Shown here in pieces: positions 10,958 to 22,643 of a stretch of 64,000 nucleotides of DNA. The position numbers and the translations under genes are program-made. The notes under the pieces are model-generated. The model made no database searches and was not told where the DNA came from. It saw only the letters and a program-made list of their open reading frames with translations. How positions within the stretch are numbered: the first letter of the stretch is position 1; each line of letters begins with the position of its first letter. The DNA is taken from NCBI GenBank assembly GCA_020726505.1, contig JAHLEZ010000017.1, forward strand, positions 1,178,001 to 1,242,000. Direction: 5' to 3'. The stretch comes from Leptodontidium sp. MPI-SDFR-AT-0119 (Eukaryota > Ascomycota > Leotiomycetes > Helotiales > Leptodontidiaceae).

Positions 10958-12256
10958 TCACAACCTACTTGCAACTCGCAGATTCTCCCCAGGACTTTCT
11001 TTCACGATCAAAGAGCTTATTTTCGAAAGTGCCTCTTCCGCTTCCCGCTCGATCCGGCTCAGCAGTTCGTGGTTCGTGGGGATATCGTGAATCAATCCCA
11101 TCACTTGCCCAGCATACCACACCTATTTCCAAAATTAGCAAGTTGACAATCAGGGATTCTTAAAAAGTCACTGAACTCACCCCACGATTAATATCGCCCT
11201 CAATCAGCACCTCCTTGCCCCTCACACCACTCACCAGCGGCGCCACCTCCGCAAACTCACCCGTCACACTCTCCCTCTCAACTTTCAACGCCTCATCCGT
11301 AACAGTATTCGAATACAGTCTCGTCGTATTCTTCCACCTCCTAAGCAAAATCGCCGTCTGCTCTTCCCCCGCATTAACAATCGCCTTCTTCACATTAATG
11401 TGCACCGGCGCCTCAACTGTACACACAAACCTAGTCCCCATATTGATCCCCGCAGCACCCAAACTCAACGCCGCCGCGAGACCCTGTCCATCCGCAAACC
11501 CTCCCGAAGCAATGAATATCGTATCAGGAAACTCCTGTCTAGCGCGAGATAGCAGGATCAAGGACGTGAGGTCCGTCTCCCCAACATGACCGGCACATTC
11601 GAAGCCATCGATTGAGAGGATATCAACGCCCATTTTGACGGCTGAGCGCGCGTGCTTGATGGTTGTTGCTTTGTGGATAACAGTTATACCAGCGCCTTTG
11701 AGTTTGGATATCACGGGGCCGGGATTATTGCCTGCTGTTTCGACGATTTTAACGCCTTCTTCGATGATAACTCTGGTGAAGGCGCCGTAGTCGGGGACTT
11801 TTAGTGCGGGGAGGAGAGTGATGTTTACTCCAAACTATCTTTGTTAGTCTCGTGATCAAAATATGAGTTTGAATGCGTGGATATGTACAGGTTTGTCTGT
11901 CAGTTTCCTTGTCTTTCGAATCTCGGCACGGAGACTCTCTAGATATCATGTTAGTTAGACATAATAACAGGTAACAGTTGTCTGGATATTCTTACCGGGA
12001 TCAGGTTGTGTCAGAGCATTGATCTAGATGTTATCGTCAATGTTGAATGCTTAGGTACGGACTGTTGCAAAACTCACGATACCTAACCCTCCCGCATTAC
12101 TGACCGCCGCAGCCAGTTCCGCATAGGCAACCCATTGCAGTCCTCCCTGTACAACAGGAACTTATCCGTAGTCAGTAACTAGATGCTACAATGTGGATGT
12201 CTCTGGAACGTACTTTTGATTCCTAATTTTCTCGTCAAAGCAGTATTGAACGGCAT
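10958..12256 (-). CDS. Nitronate monooxygenase (2-nitropropane dioxygenase type)
   Basis: An FMN enzyme that oxidises alkyl nitronates such as propionate 3-nitronate to the carbonyl compound and nitrite. The start is ATG 12254-12256. Six exons (12214-12256, 12078-12160, 11996-12023, 11889-11938, 11181-11834, 10958-11122) join exactly to 340 aa; exon 3 is only 28 nt. Motifs: IPVVQGGLQWVAYAELAAAV at the N-terminus, KPFGVNITLLP, GAGITVIHKATTIKHA, the FMN-binding stretch FIASGGFADGQGLAAALSLGAAGINMGTRF, and a VWYAGQVMGLIHDIPT tail typical of the family. A TATATATA box lies about 85 bases upstream and the 12-mer TTACGGACGTAA about 290 bases upstream. It could detoxify nitro compounds made by plants or by the fungus. 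Confidence 0.93.
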
Positions 12257-12338
12257 ATTGGATGGATGAATGAATATACAGTAGAACCCCAGGAGCAAAG
12301 ATGAGAAAGTATCGCTGAATTTAGCTGCTCTGTGGAGC

Positions 12339-12346
12339 TATATATA
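12339..12346 (-). promoter_or_regulatory. TATA box of nitronate monooxygenase gene
   Basis: TATATATA lies about 85 bases before the ATG at 12256, in the right place and orientation for a core promoter. Confidence 0.4.
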
Positions 12347-12544
12347 CAGTTCACAGATCATGTGGTTATCAAGAGCAGCAACCATTTTCTACCGAGCATT
12401 GCCGCTGCATCTGTGAATAGTAATCACGCAGCGAGCAGAACTCGGGTCCGGCATCACTTCCAGAGTACTACCTATGTAGGGATGTCACTCATCATTGTTT
12501 GACCCTGCAGTAGCGTAGTGGAGTTGTTTACTGGGGGGCTTTAC

Positions 12545-12556
12545 TTACGGACGTAA
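12545..12556. promoter_or_regulatory. Second copy of inverted-repeat site TTACGGACGTAA
   Basis: Identical to the 12-mer at 3001-3012 and here extended to CTTACG-GA-CGTAAG. It is about 290 bases upstream of the nitronate monooxygenase ATG. Shared control with the ligase/ALDH3 pair is inferred. Confidence 0.35.
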
Positions 12557-13959
12557 GATAAAACGTGGGAGAGGTACTTGGCGCTTCGTAATCCTATCAT
12601 GTTTACTCATAATTACCTCGTGGGCTCGACCGACGAAGGCGGGGACAACTCCAGGTTGGAGAGAGTGCCGCCCCGCATTTGTACTGGAGCCGAAAGTATG
12701 GATCAGTCATCTCAAGCGCGACTGGTGACTAGTCGCTTCTTGAGATCCTGCAGTTTGGAAATTATGAAAAATGTCGTTCAAAGCTGTGTGAGTTTCGGTC
12801 GGCCTAAGTTTGAGCGCTGCGAAGATGAAAAGCGACGGACTATTTTGAGTCCTTTTGCAAAGCAATTTTTCACCTTAATAGCGGATAAAAGAAAGTATAA
12901 CACACCAGTCGTTCTCAATAAGAGATGGAACCGGTTACCGTGATTAAACCGGAGAACTTTCGGGAAGATGGTCCTGCAACTGTAGAAGCCCAGGAGAACA
13001 ACATCTCGACCTCTTAATAAAGTTTGCATATCATTCTAAGATGCAATTTAGAAAACCGTAGAGAAGCACAAGCCGTCTAGTTTCGAAGAAACGACACAAA
13101 GTTTACTAAGCATTTATGTTTATTAACCAAACACTTGGTGGCTATAAAGAGAAACCAAAGAGCGATAGCGGAACAAGGAGATACACATTGTTAACCTGCC
13201 TACTCTAGCATCTGATGTTCATGTGTCATTGCGGAGAATAAGTTGAGGCTTAAACTAGCCTCGTAGAACTCCCAGGGACTACAATTGAAGAAAGGAATCT
13301 CACTTATCCACGCTGTCCAGAAATAAGCCCCTGGTGAGGTTTTTAAAGACGATATAAACTGTGCTTCTAACTCCGCTGCGATGGTGCTCAACCCCCCGCA
13401 GAGATCAAAGTCGTCAATGAAAATTTGACGAGACATAGACAGGCTATCATACTATTTAGTTATGGTAAGTATGGAGAGCGAAGTTTATGGATAGCTAATT
13501 AGAGAGCAGGGAAGCAATGGCGAGGTGACGAATGTAGTGAAAAGAATGCCCCCTTTTCTGCGCCATTTGATATGATTAAGAAAATATCTTATGCTCCCTT
13601 TCGAACACACCGACCCGAATCATATCTGATGATAGTGTATATTATCTGGTCATATTATTTAAATCTGCAACTAATGCGATACTCCTCTCAAGCTTTTCTT
13701 TCAGTGAGTCTCTGGGTAACGAAGAATGCCTACTACTCCATTTTTGAACTTTAATCTCTCATGGTAAGTATCACGGACTTCACAAGACTTTTTACCAGAA
13801 GGAGATAAAATACAATTCTTTCCACGTAAATTCTGATATGTATAGAGTGCAAATTTCTATGTAGTCCGAATTTTTCAAGTATATTCCCCGTAGTTTATTT
13901 TGAAGGTACGTTCATACTGGTCACGTCAATTTACCTGTTTTTTCGTGAGAAGAGATTAC

Positions 13960-15775
13960 TTACTTGATGTGAACAGACTTCATCTTCAAATACGACTGAA
14001 ATCCATACCTCCCCAATTCCTGTCCGCTTCCACTCTCCTTCCACCCACCAAATGGAACATTCACCGCAGGCAAATGGAGACTGTTGATTGCGACATTACC
14101 AGATTCGAGTTTGGCCGACACACGAAGAGCGCGGTTGAGGTCCGAGGTATAAAGCCCAGCTGCCAAATTAGTAGCTTTTCTAGTAGACGAATCCAATGAT
14201 TGAGATAAAAAGATGGAATTACCAGAAAGTCCTGTGTTGGTATCATTCGCTAATTCCAAAGCCTCTTCCTCCGTCTTGAAGGTCAAAATGCACAACACTG
14301 GACCGAATATTTCCTCTTTATATATTCTGCTGTTCTTATCCGGATTCACAAAAATAGTAGGCTCAATGAACAGACCATTATTACCGTTTGAAGCACCCCC
14401 AATGGCTAGAGCACCTCCTTCCTTACCGATGTTAATGTATGACAATACGCGATCGAATTGTGCCTTGTTAGCCATGGGGCCATATGTGGTGGTGGGAGAT
14501 AGGGGATCGGAGCCGAGTTTACTAGCTGCCTCTAGGAAGCGAGCTTTGACTGCTTCGATGAATGGGGTGGCGATGGACTCCTGGACCAAGAGTCTCGAGG
14601 TTGCTGGGGATCTGATTAGTCGGAGCCTCGGATGATGTTCGAAGGGAACCTACCAAGACACATCTGGCCTGAATTGAGGAGAAATCCATCAGCAGTCCTA
14701 GAAAACGTTAATTGTCTCAACATATAGTTTGGAAGACAGAGCTTAATTACCCGGCAACAGCATTAGGAATATTCGCGTCTTCGAAAACCAGTGCGGCTGA
14801 TTTTCCACCGAGCTCCAAGGTAACTTTCTTCATGTTGCTTTCCGTCGCCAACTTCTGCACGATCTTTCCTACGCTGGTAGACCCTGTGAAACTGATCTTT
14901 GCGATACCCATGTGACTTGCAAGCAAGGCTCCAGTCTTACCGCCTCCATTAACGAATTGAATAACTCCAGGTGGAAATCCGGCCTCAATGACCAATTTTC
15001 CAAGATAAAGAGTCGCCAAAGGAGAGCTTTCGGAGGCTTTGAAAATGGCCTAGGTGAGAGATAAGTACATGACGAGTGAGAGGCGATGAGAGTGTTGGCT
15101 TACGGTATTTCCCGCTGCAAGGGCTGGAGCGATTTTCCAGCCAACGTAGATCATTGGTACATTCCAAGGCGCAATTCCAGCACATACACCTAATGGCTCA
15201 TGGCGAACTATTCGATAAGTCCCGTCCTCAGCAGCGAATGAGTCACCTTCAATCTTATCCGCCAGGCCGGCGTAATCTGTTCAGGCTCAGCACTTTTCTT
15301 CATTCTCACCAAGCCTCGTTGGATGCAATATTCACTAGCGAGTTCTTAGACGCAGAACAGACTCACATCTAAAGGCAACCGCTGCCTGAGGAACTACAAA
15401 ATTTTCGGCAACCGCGATCGGCGCCCCCATACACAAGGAATCCAATGCCGCCAACTTATGGGCATTCGCGTCGATTAGATCTGCCAACTTGTTCAAGTAA
15501 ACAGCCCGTTGGGCACCGGTGTAAGTACTCCATGGCCCAGATTTGAATGCAACTTGAGCGTATGAAACGGCGAGGTCGATGTCCTCTTGCCCAGCGACTT
15601 GGACGGCTGCTGAGATCGGTTCGCCATTGAAGGGATTGACAAGAGAGAGGGTTTCTTTGGATTTCGCGTCAACGTACTATTGGTTTTAATAAGCAGAGTG
15701 AAAGCATGGAGTGGAGGGGGATGCAACTTTGTTGTTGAGGAAGAGCTGAGTTTGGAAGTCTGTTGGTGCTGCCAT
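13960..15775 (-). CDS. Aldehyde dehydrogenase (ALDH superfamily, class 1/2-like)
   Basis: NAD(P)-dependent aldehyde oxidation. The start is ATG 15773-15775. Six exons (15728-15775, 15367-15676, 15104-15276, 14751-15049, 14654-14697, 13960-14603) join exactly to 505 aa, the usual length for this class. Motifs: APWNVPMIYVGWKIAPALAAGNT, the TGSTSVGK cofactor loop, the general base Glu in VTLELGGKSA, the nucleophile Cys in NSGQMCLA, EIFGPV, and PFGGWKESGSGQELG near the C-terminus. It differs clearly from the ALDH3 enzyme at 830-2508, which has another catalytic-Cys context. There is no targeting signal, so it is probably cytosolic. Aliphatic, benzylic and betaine aldehydes are all possible substrates. 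Confidence 0.94.
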
Positions 15776-18308
15776 ATTGAAGGATAAGATGGTTTGGACG
15801 ATTCTTTCGAAATTAGTTGACTATGGATGATCAAGAAATTTCTTGTTTTAGTTCTTCCCGGTTCAATCTATACTCGAAGAACCCCCATGAGTTACGGTTT
15901 GTGCCGTTGTCATCAGATCAGACTCCTCAAGATGACTGGGCTGACGATTCATGTCTCTTGGCACGGGTTTTCACATTTCACCTAGGCATAGTGTTTCCTT
16001 CGGCGATTATATATAATCACCGAAGATAGTGGCTTTGTGGGGCGTAGAGAGTTAGTTAGTGATCATGCCGCTGCTTACGGCCGTTAAGGGTTAACCTGGC
16101 CATTCGGCACCGTCTCAGCTGTGTTGATGGCTGGTTCCTGAATGGGAGTTGGAGCTGCTGGAGCTGGCTGGGCATTGAGAGACTTAAGGCAGACTGAGGA
16201 GCACCTCGTGGTGCAAGGGTCTGTTTGATTATGTTTTCTTGGCTCTGCGAACTGTATCAATATTACCTAGTGTGAGGCTGCCAAGGTTAGTGCAATTGGG
16301 GTTAAAGTTAGAGCAACCTTCCTGGATAAACGGCATTCAATGGGCGATCAACCGGTCCTGTCCAGTATTCTGTCAGACTCGTTTGTTTTGACAAGGTTAA
16401 GTCGGTAGTAGTCTGCCGAATTGACTCCCCTGCTGACTAGTCACTTGCAGCTTCATTCGAGAGCCGCATTATGGACTGACACCTCTGAAGTTTCAGTCTT
16501 TCTTAATCAAGTTTTCCTTCCTCCTGTTTATCCCCTCGTTCTTTCTATTTCTTTTTTTTCCCCTCTTCATTTTGTTTGATGTTTACACTATTCATTAATG
16601 CTGGAAGTGAGCTGCTTAGGTGAGTTTTAATACACTTTGAGCGTCAAGCCTGAGGCATAGAAGAGCTGTTATTCTAAGCCGTGTCTTAATAAATACCTTA
16701 TGAACTAATGGTTGTTTATGAGTACTTCCGTATTGGTGGCCCACAGGGGCATAGGAGCCGATTTTGAGCCCATGGTTTGATTGCACAGTGAGGGCGCGAG
16801 TCATCCCCTCCAAACTGAACTGGTGGGGAGCCGTATTTGCACCCTCCAATTCTCTTAGAATCTTCGAAGGAGAGGCTTGAATTGGGAAATGGAGGATCTG
16901 AATCTGCCCCCTTGAATCTAAGTGCTGCTGCAGTGTAGCGTAGATACCAGCCGCTTGAAAAGTTGGCTTGGCGTGTTGTTTCGCTTACGGATCGAAAAAA
17001 ATAATGTGAGCATAGACCACCTATTCTCTTGGCTGACGTCGGAACCCTCCGTCGTGAGGTCGCGATATTTCCGGTACCTAATTAGGACGTTGCCCACGGT
17101 TTGTTGTCATGTAAAGTAATCACGGCGAGCCGAGGTCGACGTCGGGTCACGTTAAATCACATCACGTGATATATTAGACTTCAGAATGCCTTGCCCTGGG
17201 GGGTTTTTGGTCCTGCCTGCTCCGTCCTAGACAGCCACCTGGGATCGCTGACCCAGCACTCCCACTGCCACTGCTCCAGAGTTCGTGTAGTCACAGGGTA
17301 TCTGTCTTGCGTAACATACTTATTACAGGACCATTATATTTAAGGGTTCCAAATTCCACTTCATTCAGAAGAATCACAAGCTGACCGGTAAGTCAACCCC
17401 CTCCAATTCTTGCATTGATTATCTGGCCAGATGTTACCCTCCAAAGCAACTAGACTACGTTTCCTACCCCTAGATGGCACTATACATGCTCTGAATCTAG
17501 ATGTGAGGGTTATGTTGGAATTTTGCTTTTCGACGGGGATGCGTCCGGACCCTGTTAACTGGTCGCTGAAGAAAGCATATATCAAGATAAGCATAGCTTA
17601 AGCGACAAATTAAACTGTTGGAAATGAATTCTAAATTGATGAATCCATTGAAAAGTCTCGTAATCTTGTGACAATTATGTTGTATAACCACTCCTGAACG
17701 GTGCAAACCCAGGCTGGTCTGACAATTACGATTGAATTGTACGGACTAGTGGCCGGATGGTATGCAGCAAATGGAGGCGGCGGCCCCTCCCGGTGTACGG
17801 AATTATCCGCACATCAAAACAAACACCTTTCTACCTGAGTTTATATTAGCGCAACTACAAGACGCTTCCAACAAAAAATACGGTATTATTATTAAAGAGT
17901 TTCTGTTAAGTATTTTTGTCTTTTTTTGAAAGGTCTAAATAAAAGAAAAGGTTCGTAGACTTGCATTGAAAAAGGGGTCTCCAGCTGGGTTTCTGCGTTC
18001 TCGCCGGTCAGATCAGCAGTTCGTGAATCGACCAGTTGGAGCTTGACTTGCACAATAGCAGCCCAGCAATGAGGATTTATGACGATTAATCATCGGTCGA
18101 AAGCTCAACCGCGGCTCGGTTGGTCATCAAAGGCCTTCTGTTCCCCATACTAATGTGCTTGTCGCAGCTGAGATAGCTCGTACGGCCGTTACGGGGCGGA
18201 GACGGAGTCTCCTGGCTGGCGTGAATCGTATCTCTCCATCACCTGTCTTTTATGGCGTAAAGTTTTTCATACATTGACATCTTTCCACTTTTCACGAAAG
18301 CCACCAGT
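15776..18308. other. Long intergenic region
   Basis: About 2.5 kb without a supportable gene. It holds a 22-base near-palindrome at 16001-16022, a CGGCCG-centred site (TTACGGCCGTTAA) near 16076 and another near 18183, and a pyrimidine-rich tract at about 16500-16570. That tract is followed by a short ATG frame that runs into a GTGAGT donor-like site. It looks like a fungal promoter and 5' leader, but no downstream exon could be identified. Confidence 0.4.
16001..16022. repeat. Near-perfect palindrome with CGG/CCG ends
   Basis: A 14-base perfect palindrome GATTATATATAATC is flanked by CGG-N on the left and N-CCG on the right; one pair mismatches. It is about 230 bases upstream of the aldehyde dehydrogenase ATG. 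Spaced CGG/CCG triplets are the usual target shape of Zn2Cys6 dimers; function is inferred. Confidence 0.35.
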
Positions 18309-19914
18309 ATGCAGCCAGAAAAGGATCTTGAAGCGGCAGCCCCATCGACGCACTCGACAGCCTCCAATGTGCCCAAAACCGGAGAGAGCGATCCATCTTC
18401 TCAAAATTCGGAGAGCGAAGCGGGACCCCCCCTTGGCAGAGTTAGATTGGGATCCAGATGATGTGGACAATCCTCACAATTGGCCGTTCTGGAAGAAAGT
18501 CTTCCATACCATGATCCCCGCCTTGTATGGTTTTGCAGTGTAGGTATTTTCTCCTCCCTGTTATAGAAATCTACTTAAAAAGACAGAACTATAGGAACGT
18601 CCGCCTATACCCCAGCAATTCCAATAGTCATGAAGCGGTTCAATGTCGAAAGAGAAGTGGCTCTTCTGCCACTATCTCTTTACACATTCGGGTTCGTCGT
18701 TGGGCCCATGGTGGCCGCTCCAATGTCAGAGATATATGGTCGAAGGATAGTGTATTGGATCGCGATGCCACTTTCGATGACATTTACGGCTATAGCTGGC
18801 TCAGCGAACAACTTCCCCCTTCTAGTTGTTATGCGTCTTCTCGCTGGCATGAGCGGCTCAGGTCCCCTTGCAATCGGTGCAGGTAAACTATCTCTGTTAT
18901 CCTTTTATGCTAACTTCTAATAACTCTCTAGGAACTATCTCAGATATTTGGGATCGCAAAAACAGCGGAAAGGCCGCCTTGGGATATGTGATGGCACCAT
19001 TCCTTGGCCCTGCACTGGGTCCACTAACCGGGGCCTATATTATCGACCAATACAACCACAACTGGAGGTTTTCACAATGGGTTGTCCTCTTCATTGCTGG
19101 GCCGATTTTTATCCTATCCCTCTTTATGGAAGAGACAATGAAGAGTCGCATTCTCTACCTCAGAGCAAAGAAGACTACCGGTAAGGCGCCACGCAAAGAA
19201 GGGGACACGCATCTCCTGCTGAGTAAACTCGCAAGAGCCATCACTCGCCCTATACATATGATGTTCCGCGAACCCTTGGTAGCCTTCCTCAGTATCTATA
19301 CTGGTTTTGCTTTCGCCATGATGTTCTCCTTCTTTGGCTCTTACAACTACGTCTTCCAAAAGATCTACCACTTTGACCAAAAAGAAGTAGGCCTTACATT
19401 TCTCGGCATTCTCGTCGGCTTCTTCTTCGCCGTTGCCTCCTTTGGTGTCTTCGATGCCACTCTCTACACCCGTGCTTCCAAACGCGCTAACGGCAACCCA
19501 GCACCCGAACACAGGCTTTACGCCGCTCTTCTCGGCTCTATTATGCTCCCCATTGGTCTTTTCTGGTTCGCCTGGGCGCCAAACAAGAATGTGCACTGGA
19601 TCGTGCCTGTTCTCGCCGGCGTGCCTTTCGGCTGGGGATGCTTGGCGATCTTTATCTCAGCCATCACGTACGTTGCTGACGTGTATGGAGCTGCAAATGG
19701 CGCATCAGCAGCTGCTGCCAATGGGACTTTGCGATTTATCCTAGGGGGAGCGTTCCCCTTGTTTACGCTACAGCTGTATGAGACGCTTGGTATACACTGG
19801 GCTGGGAGTGTGTTTGCGTTTACGGCGCTGGCGATGCTGCCTGTGCCCTGGGTATTCTTTTTGAAGGGGAAATCATTGAGGGCGAGGAGTCGGTACGAAA
19901 CTAGTAAGAATTAG
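18309..19914 (+). CDS. MFS drug:H+ antiporter, frameshifted near start
   Basis: A multidrug-type major facilitator exporter (DHA1 family, 12 TM). Exons are 18309-18539, 18587-18882 and 18932-19914. Signatures: DWDPDDVDNPHNWPFWKK just before TM1, SAYTPAIP, the loop motif SEIYGRR and PFLGPALGPLTGAYI. The body is intact. The natural N-terminus (ATG 18309, acidic and Ser/Thr-rich, starting MQPEKDLEAA) is out of frame with the body by one base at a run of seven C (18426-18432); six C would give one 502-aa protein. An ATG at 18367 lies in the body frame and could still start a shorter protein, so the gene may not be dead. A sequencing slip in the homopolymer is equally possible. It may export substrates or products of the neighbouring oxidative genes. 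Confidence 0.88.
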
Positions 19915-20737
19915 ATTGTACTTTTACTAGCGTTAGATACGAGATGGATTTTGGCGTTGGGGTTGACATTGCATTAAAAATAGACAGAATTTAGGTAGTA
20001 TTAATGCCAGAGTTGCTAGACATACATCGCTACTTCTAGACTATCAGAACTCCTGTACTCATCACTTCCTCGGATAATCAGCTCTCGACACCGATATCTA
20101 CAACCAACTGCGGGGATGGTACACTGGCACACCTGCCATGAGATAGGAGTTTCGTGCTCAACTCAAATAGTATTCTCTGCCATACTAGTAACTGTCTTTC
20201 CGTACGTGATACATCTATCTCTTGATCTTTGAGATCCCCAACCACCTTGTGTTTACCGAGGAAAGTACACGACCGTCACAGGTAGCGATTAAAGCCGAGC
20301 TTATATCATAAGCTGCTTACTTAATATCTATCATGAAAGTTAAGTAAGTTAAAAAAGATATTTAGTATAATTAATGTTATAAACATTTCGCAATCTCTAA
20401 ATACATCGTTCGTGATCGTCATCCGCATCCCGGCAACCCATCTCTTAATTATCGTAATCCCATCCCATAACAAACATGAAGCCGAGCCTCATCCGCGTGA
20501 TTTTCTCCATCCACATGCCAAGTGCACCTGAGGCGTCCGCGCTCCCCCGCTCTTGGCGTCCGCCAAGGCCCAAGCGCCCCACGTTTCCCGCACCCGCATT
20601 CCCTCGAGCTCGCTTCCAACGTCAACTCCTTTCTTAATGGTGTAATCCTGTGGTGGCAGAGAGCCTTTCTTCCTTCACCCGTAAGAACAACTGCTGCTAG
20701 AGCTTAAACCGACTTCCTAGCTCTGCGTGTCGTCAAT
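19915..20737. other. Intergenic; bZIP gene promoter
   Basis: AT-rich around 20330-20390. No gene or repeat recognised; it presumably holds the bZIP gene promoter and 5' leader. Confidence 0.4.
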
Positions 20738-22219
20738 ATGCCCGAGCCCTCGTCCCCGCCCCCATCGCAACAAGCCTCTCGGTCGAAGCACAAAGGCCAG
20801 AACATCGAGAGGAAGAGGCAGACCGACCGGGAATCGCAGAGGGTTGTTCGTGAAAGAACTAAGAAGTACATTTCACATTTGGAGAATTTGGTCGATACAC
20901 TGCAGAAATGTCAACGGGATGAGCGGCTGCAGAGCATGGCTCAGCATTGTAAGGAGCTGCACGACGAGAATGAGAGGTTGAGAAGCAGTCTTACCTGCAT
21001 CACTCGAATTATTCGAGGTGTTGAGATGCCAGAAGGACCCGAGAGTATTTCTACTCAACCCGCCAACCAGCCTCTAGAGGCTCAAAAACTTCGTGCTGCT
21101 GGATCTTTCACATACATGAATGGATCCCCCCCACACGGTGCGTCATTCCTGAAGGAACAAGCGCAAAATTACAGCCCGATGTCAACAGACAATCAAGGTC
21201 CTATACCAGTGGTGCCTTCTGTACACCCGGCTAGTTTGAAAATTCCTTCTCCCAATGGATCGGCAGAACACTTCTTCCCCTCCGATCATCAATCAGCACT
21301 ACCTAGCAAAGCTAGCGGCTCTCCCGCAACCAGAATATCAGATAGAGCACAATCAATTTCTATTGCCAACGGAGACGAGAGCACAGTATTTGCCATGATC
21401 AACAATCGTCTTGGCGAAGCTGACGGTGTCAAACTGGAGATAAAGACAGATGAGGATGCAGACATCGCTATCCGTGCCGTCGCCCACGGCTGGCCACTGG
21501 TTGAGCAGAGGTACGAACTGGATCCAGCATGGGGAATAGTCCGTCAGATTGACCAAGAGATTTTCTTCTGTTGTGGGCCAATCGAAAGGCTGGGCATATT
21601 ACGCGTCATAAGATTGAAACTTCTGCAGGTAAAGTAAAGTTTTTCTTGTAATGAATGAGTTTTCTTGGGATTGATCGAGTGTCGCACACACAAAATTCTA
21701 ATACTTTTATTCTTATTAAAAGCAAATGACCACTTCTTCAAACCGCCAACAAATCCAAGCACTTACTCCTCCATATATGCATTCAAGGTGAGAGTCACTT
21801 TTTACATTTATTTTCGCTTTGCTTCACTAAAATATGAGCAGGCCTCTCCAAGAATTCGTTGAACATCCGAGGATAATTGACTACTTTGTCTGGTGAGCGA
21901 GCCTCATCATGTCTCTGCCCATCTGCATGCACACGAAACTAGAGTTAACATACATTCTTTCAGGCCTGAGCTAAGGGAGTTCCTGATTCTGAACACCGGC
22001 AAGGCAGAAGCATCAAATCAGATCGCAGCTGTTTTTGTTTCCAGTCTACGGTTTCTGTGGCCGTTTGATCTTGGGGATGCCTGGACGAGAAATCGACACA
22101 CCGATCTTTATTCTTACTCGAAGCTCTTCGATGAGTATTTCAATGATGTCCGCACTTGGTCACTAACCCGGGATTTCTTTGAATTGTATCCGAGTCTATG
22201 TGGGCACGTGCCGTGCTAA
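20738..22219 (+). CDS. bZIP transcription factor with DUF3425 domain
   Basis: A nuclear DNA-binding regulator. Exons 20738-21628, 21723-21787, 21842-21892 and 21964-22219 join exactly to 420 aa. Residues about 20-45 (RKRQTDRESQRVVRERTKKY) form a basic region with the fungal R-X-X-Q-R-X3-R pattern, followed by a short leucine-type coiled coil (ISHLENLVDTL ... LHDENERLRSSL). After a Pro/Ser-rich linker, the C-terminus has the DUF3425 pattern: the Trp-rich AHGWPLVEQRY and WGIVRQID, then LTPPYMHSRPLQEFVEHP, the motif DYFVWPELRE and FLWPFDLGDAW. Such proteins often sit beside metabolic clusters. Its targets are unknown, but it is the nearest regulator to both the catabolic genes and the MpaB/AttH pair. 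Confidence 0.9.
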
Positions 22220-22643
22220 GAGCATATGGGGAGACTTACTTAAATACGGTGGCTTGATGGGTGGGGGCTTTACGATAACATGGATGAAAGACTCTCAGAA
22301 CAAACAGCTCGTGACATGGAATTGGGGAACGGGTTCTTCATTATCATTCCAGCGAGCGTGATTGTCCCATTTTGCTGGAGTCAGTCAGTCCTCTGTAGTA
22401 AGGACAGCCACCGGTTATTTTTCACATCCAAAATCAGCATAGTTGTGTCAGACTTGACAGCCTCTCATGTCATATTTCCTATCGAGAAAAAGCGGACCTA
22501 ACAAATCGTTGCCGCCCGATGTGCAATTTGATATGATCAAGTAGAACCCCGTCTTTAGGTATGACAATGCCATGATCTTGCCCTCTAGTTTAGCTCTTGC
22601 CCACCCCTACCATTCACCTCTCTTTCCTATCTTTACGATATAT
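22220..22643. other. Convergent 3' regions
   Basis: Short intergenic stretch between the converging bZIP and MpaB-like genes; nothing recognised. Confidence 0.4.

Larger units (their letters stand above)
12257..13959. other. Intergenic, mostly featureless
   Basis: About 1.7 kb. It holds the TATA box and 12-mer noted separately. A 78-codon reverse-strand frame opens with ATG at 13436 and ends at 13200 (MSRQIFIDDFDLCGG...), but it matches no family I recognise and has no clear splice partner, so it is not called a gene. Confidence 0.4.

Noticed and set aside
12578..12943. A 121-codon forward frame
   Set aside because: It begins at TTG, has no domain, signal peptide or splice partner, and looks like chance.
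16500..16650. A pyrimidine-rich leader with a short ATG frame ending in a GTGAGT donor
   Set aside because: It resembles a fungal promoter and first exon, but no downstream exon with coding character could be found in the next 1.6 kb.
19114..19596. A 160-codon reverse frame
   Set aside because: It is antisense to MFS exon 3, which has clear transporter motifs.
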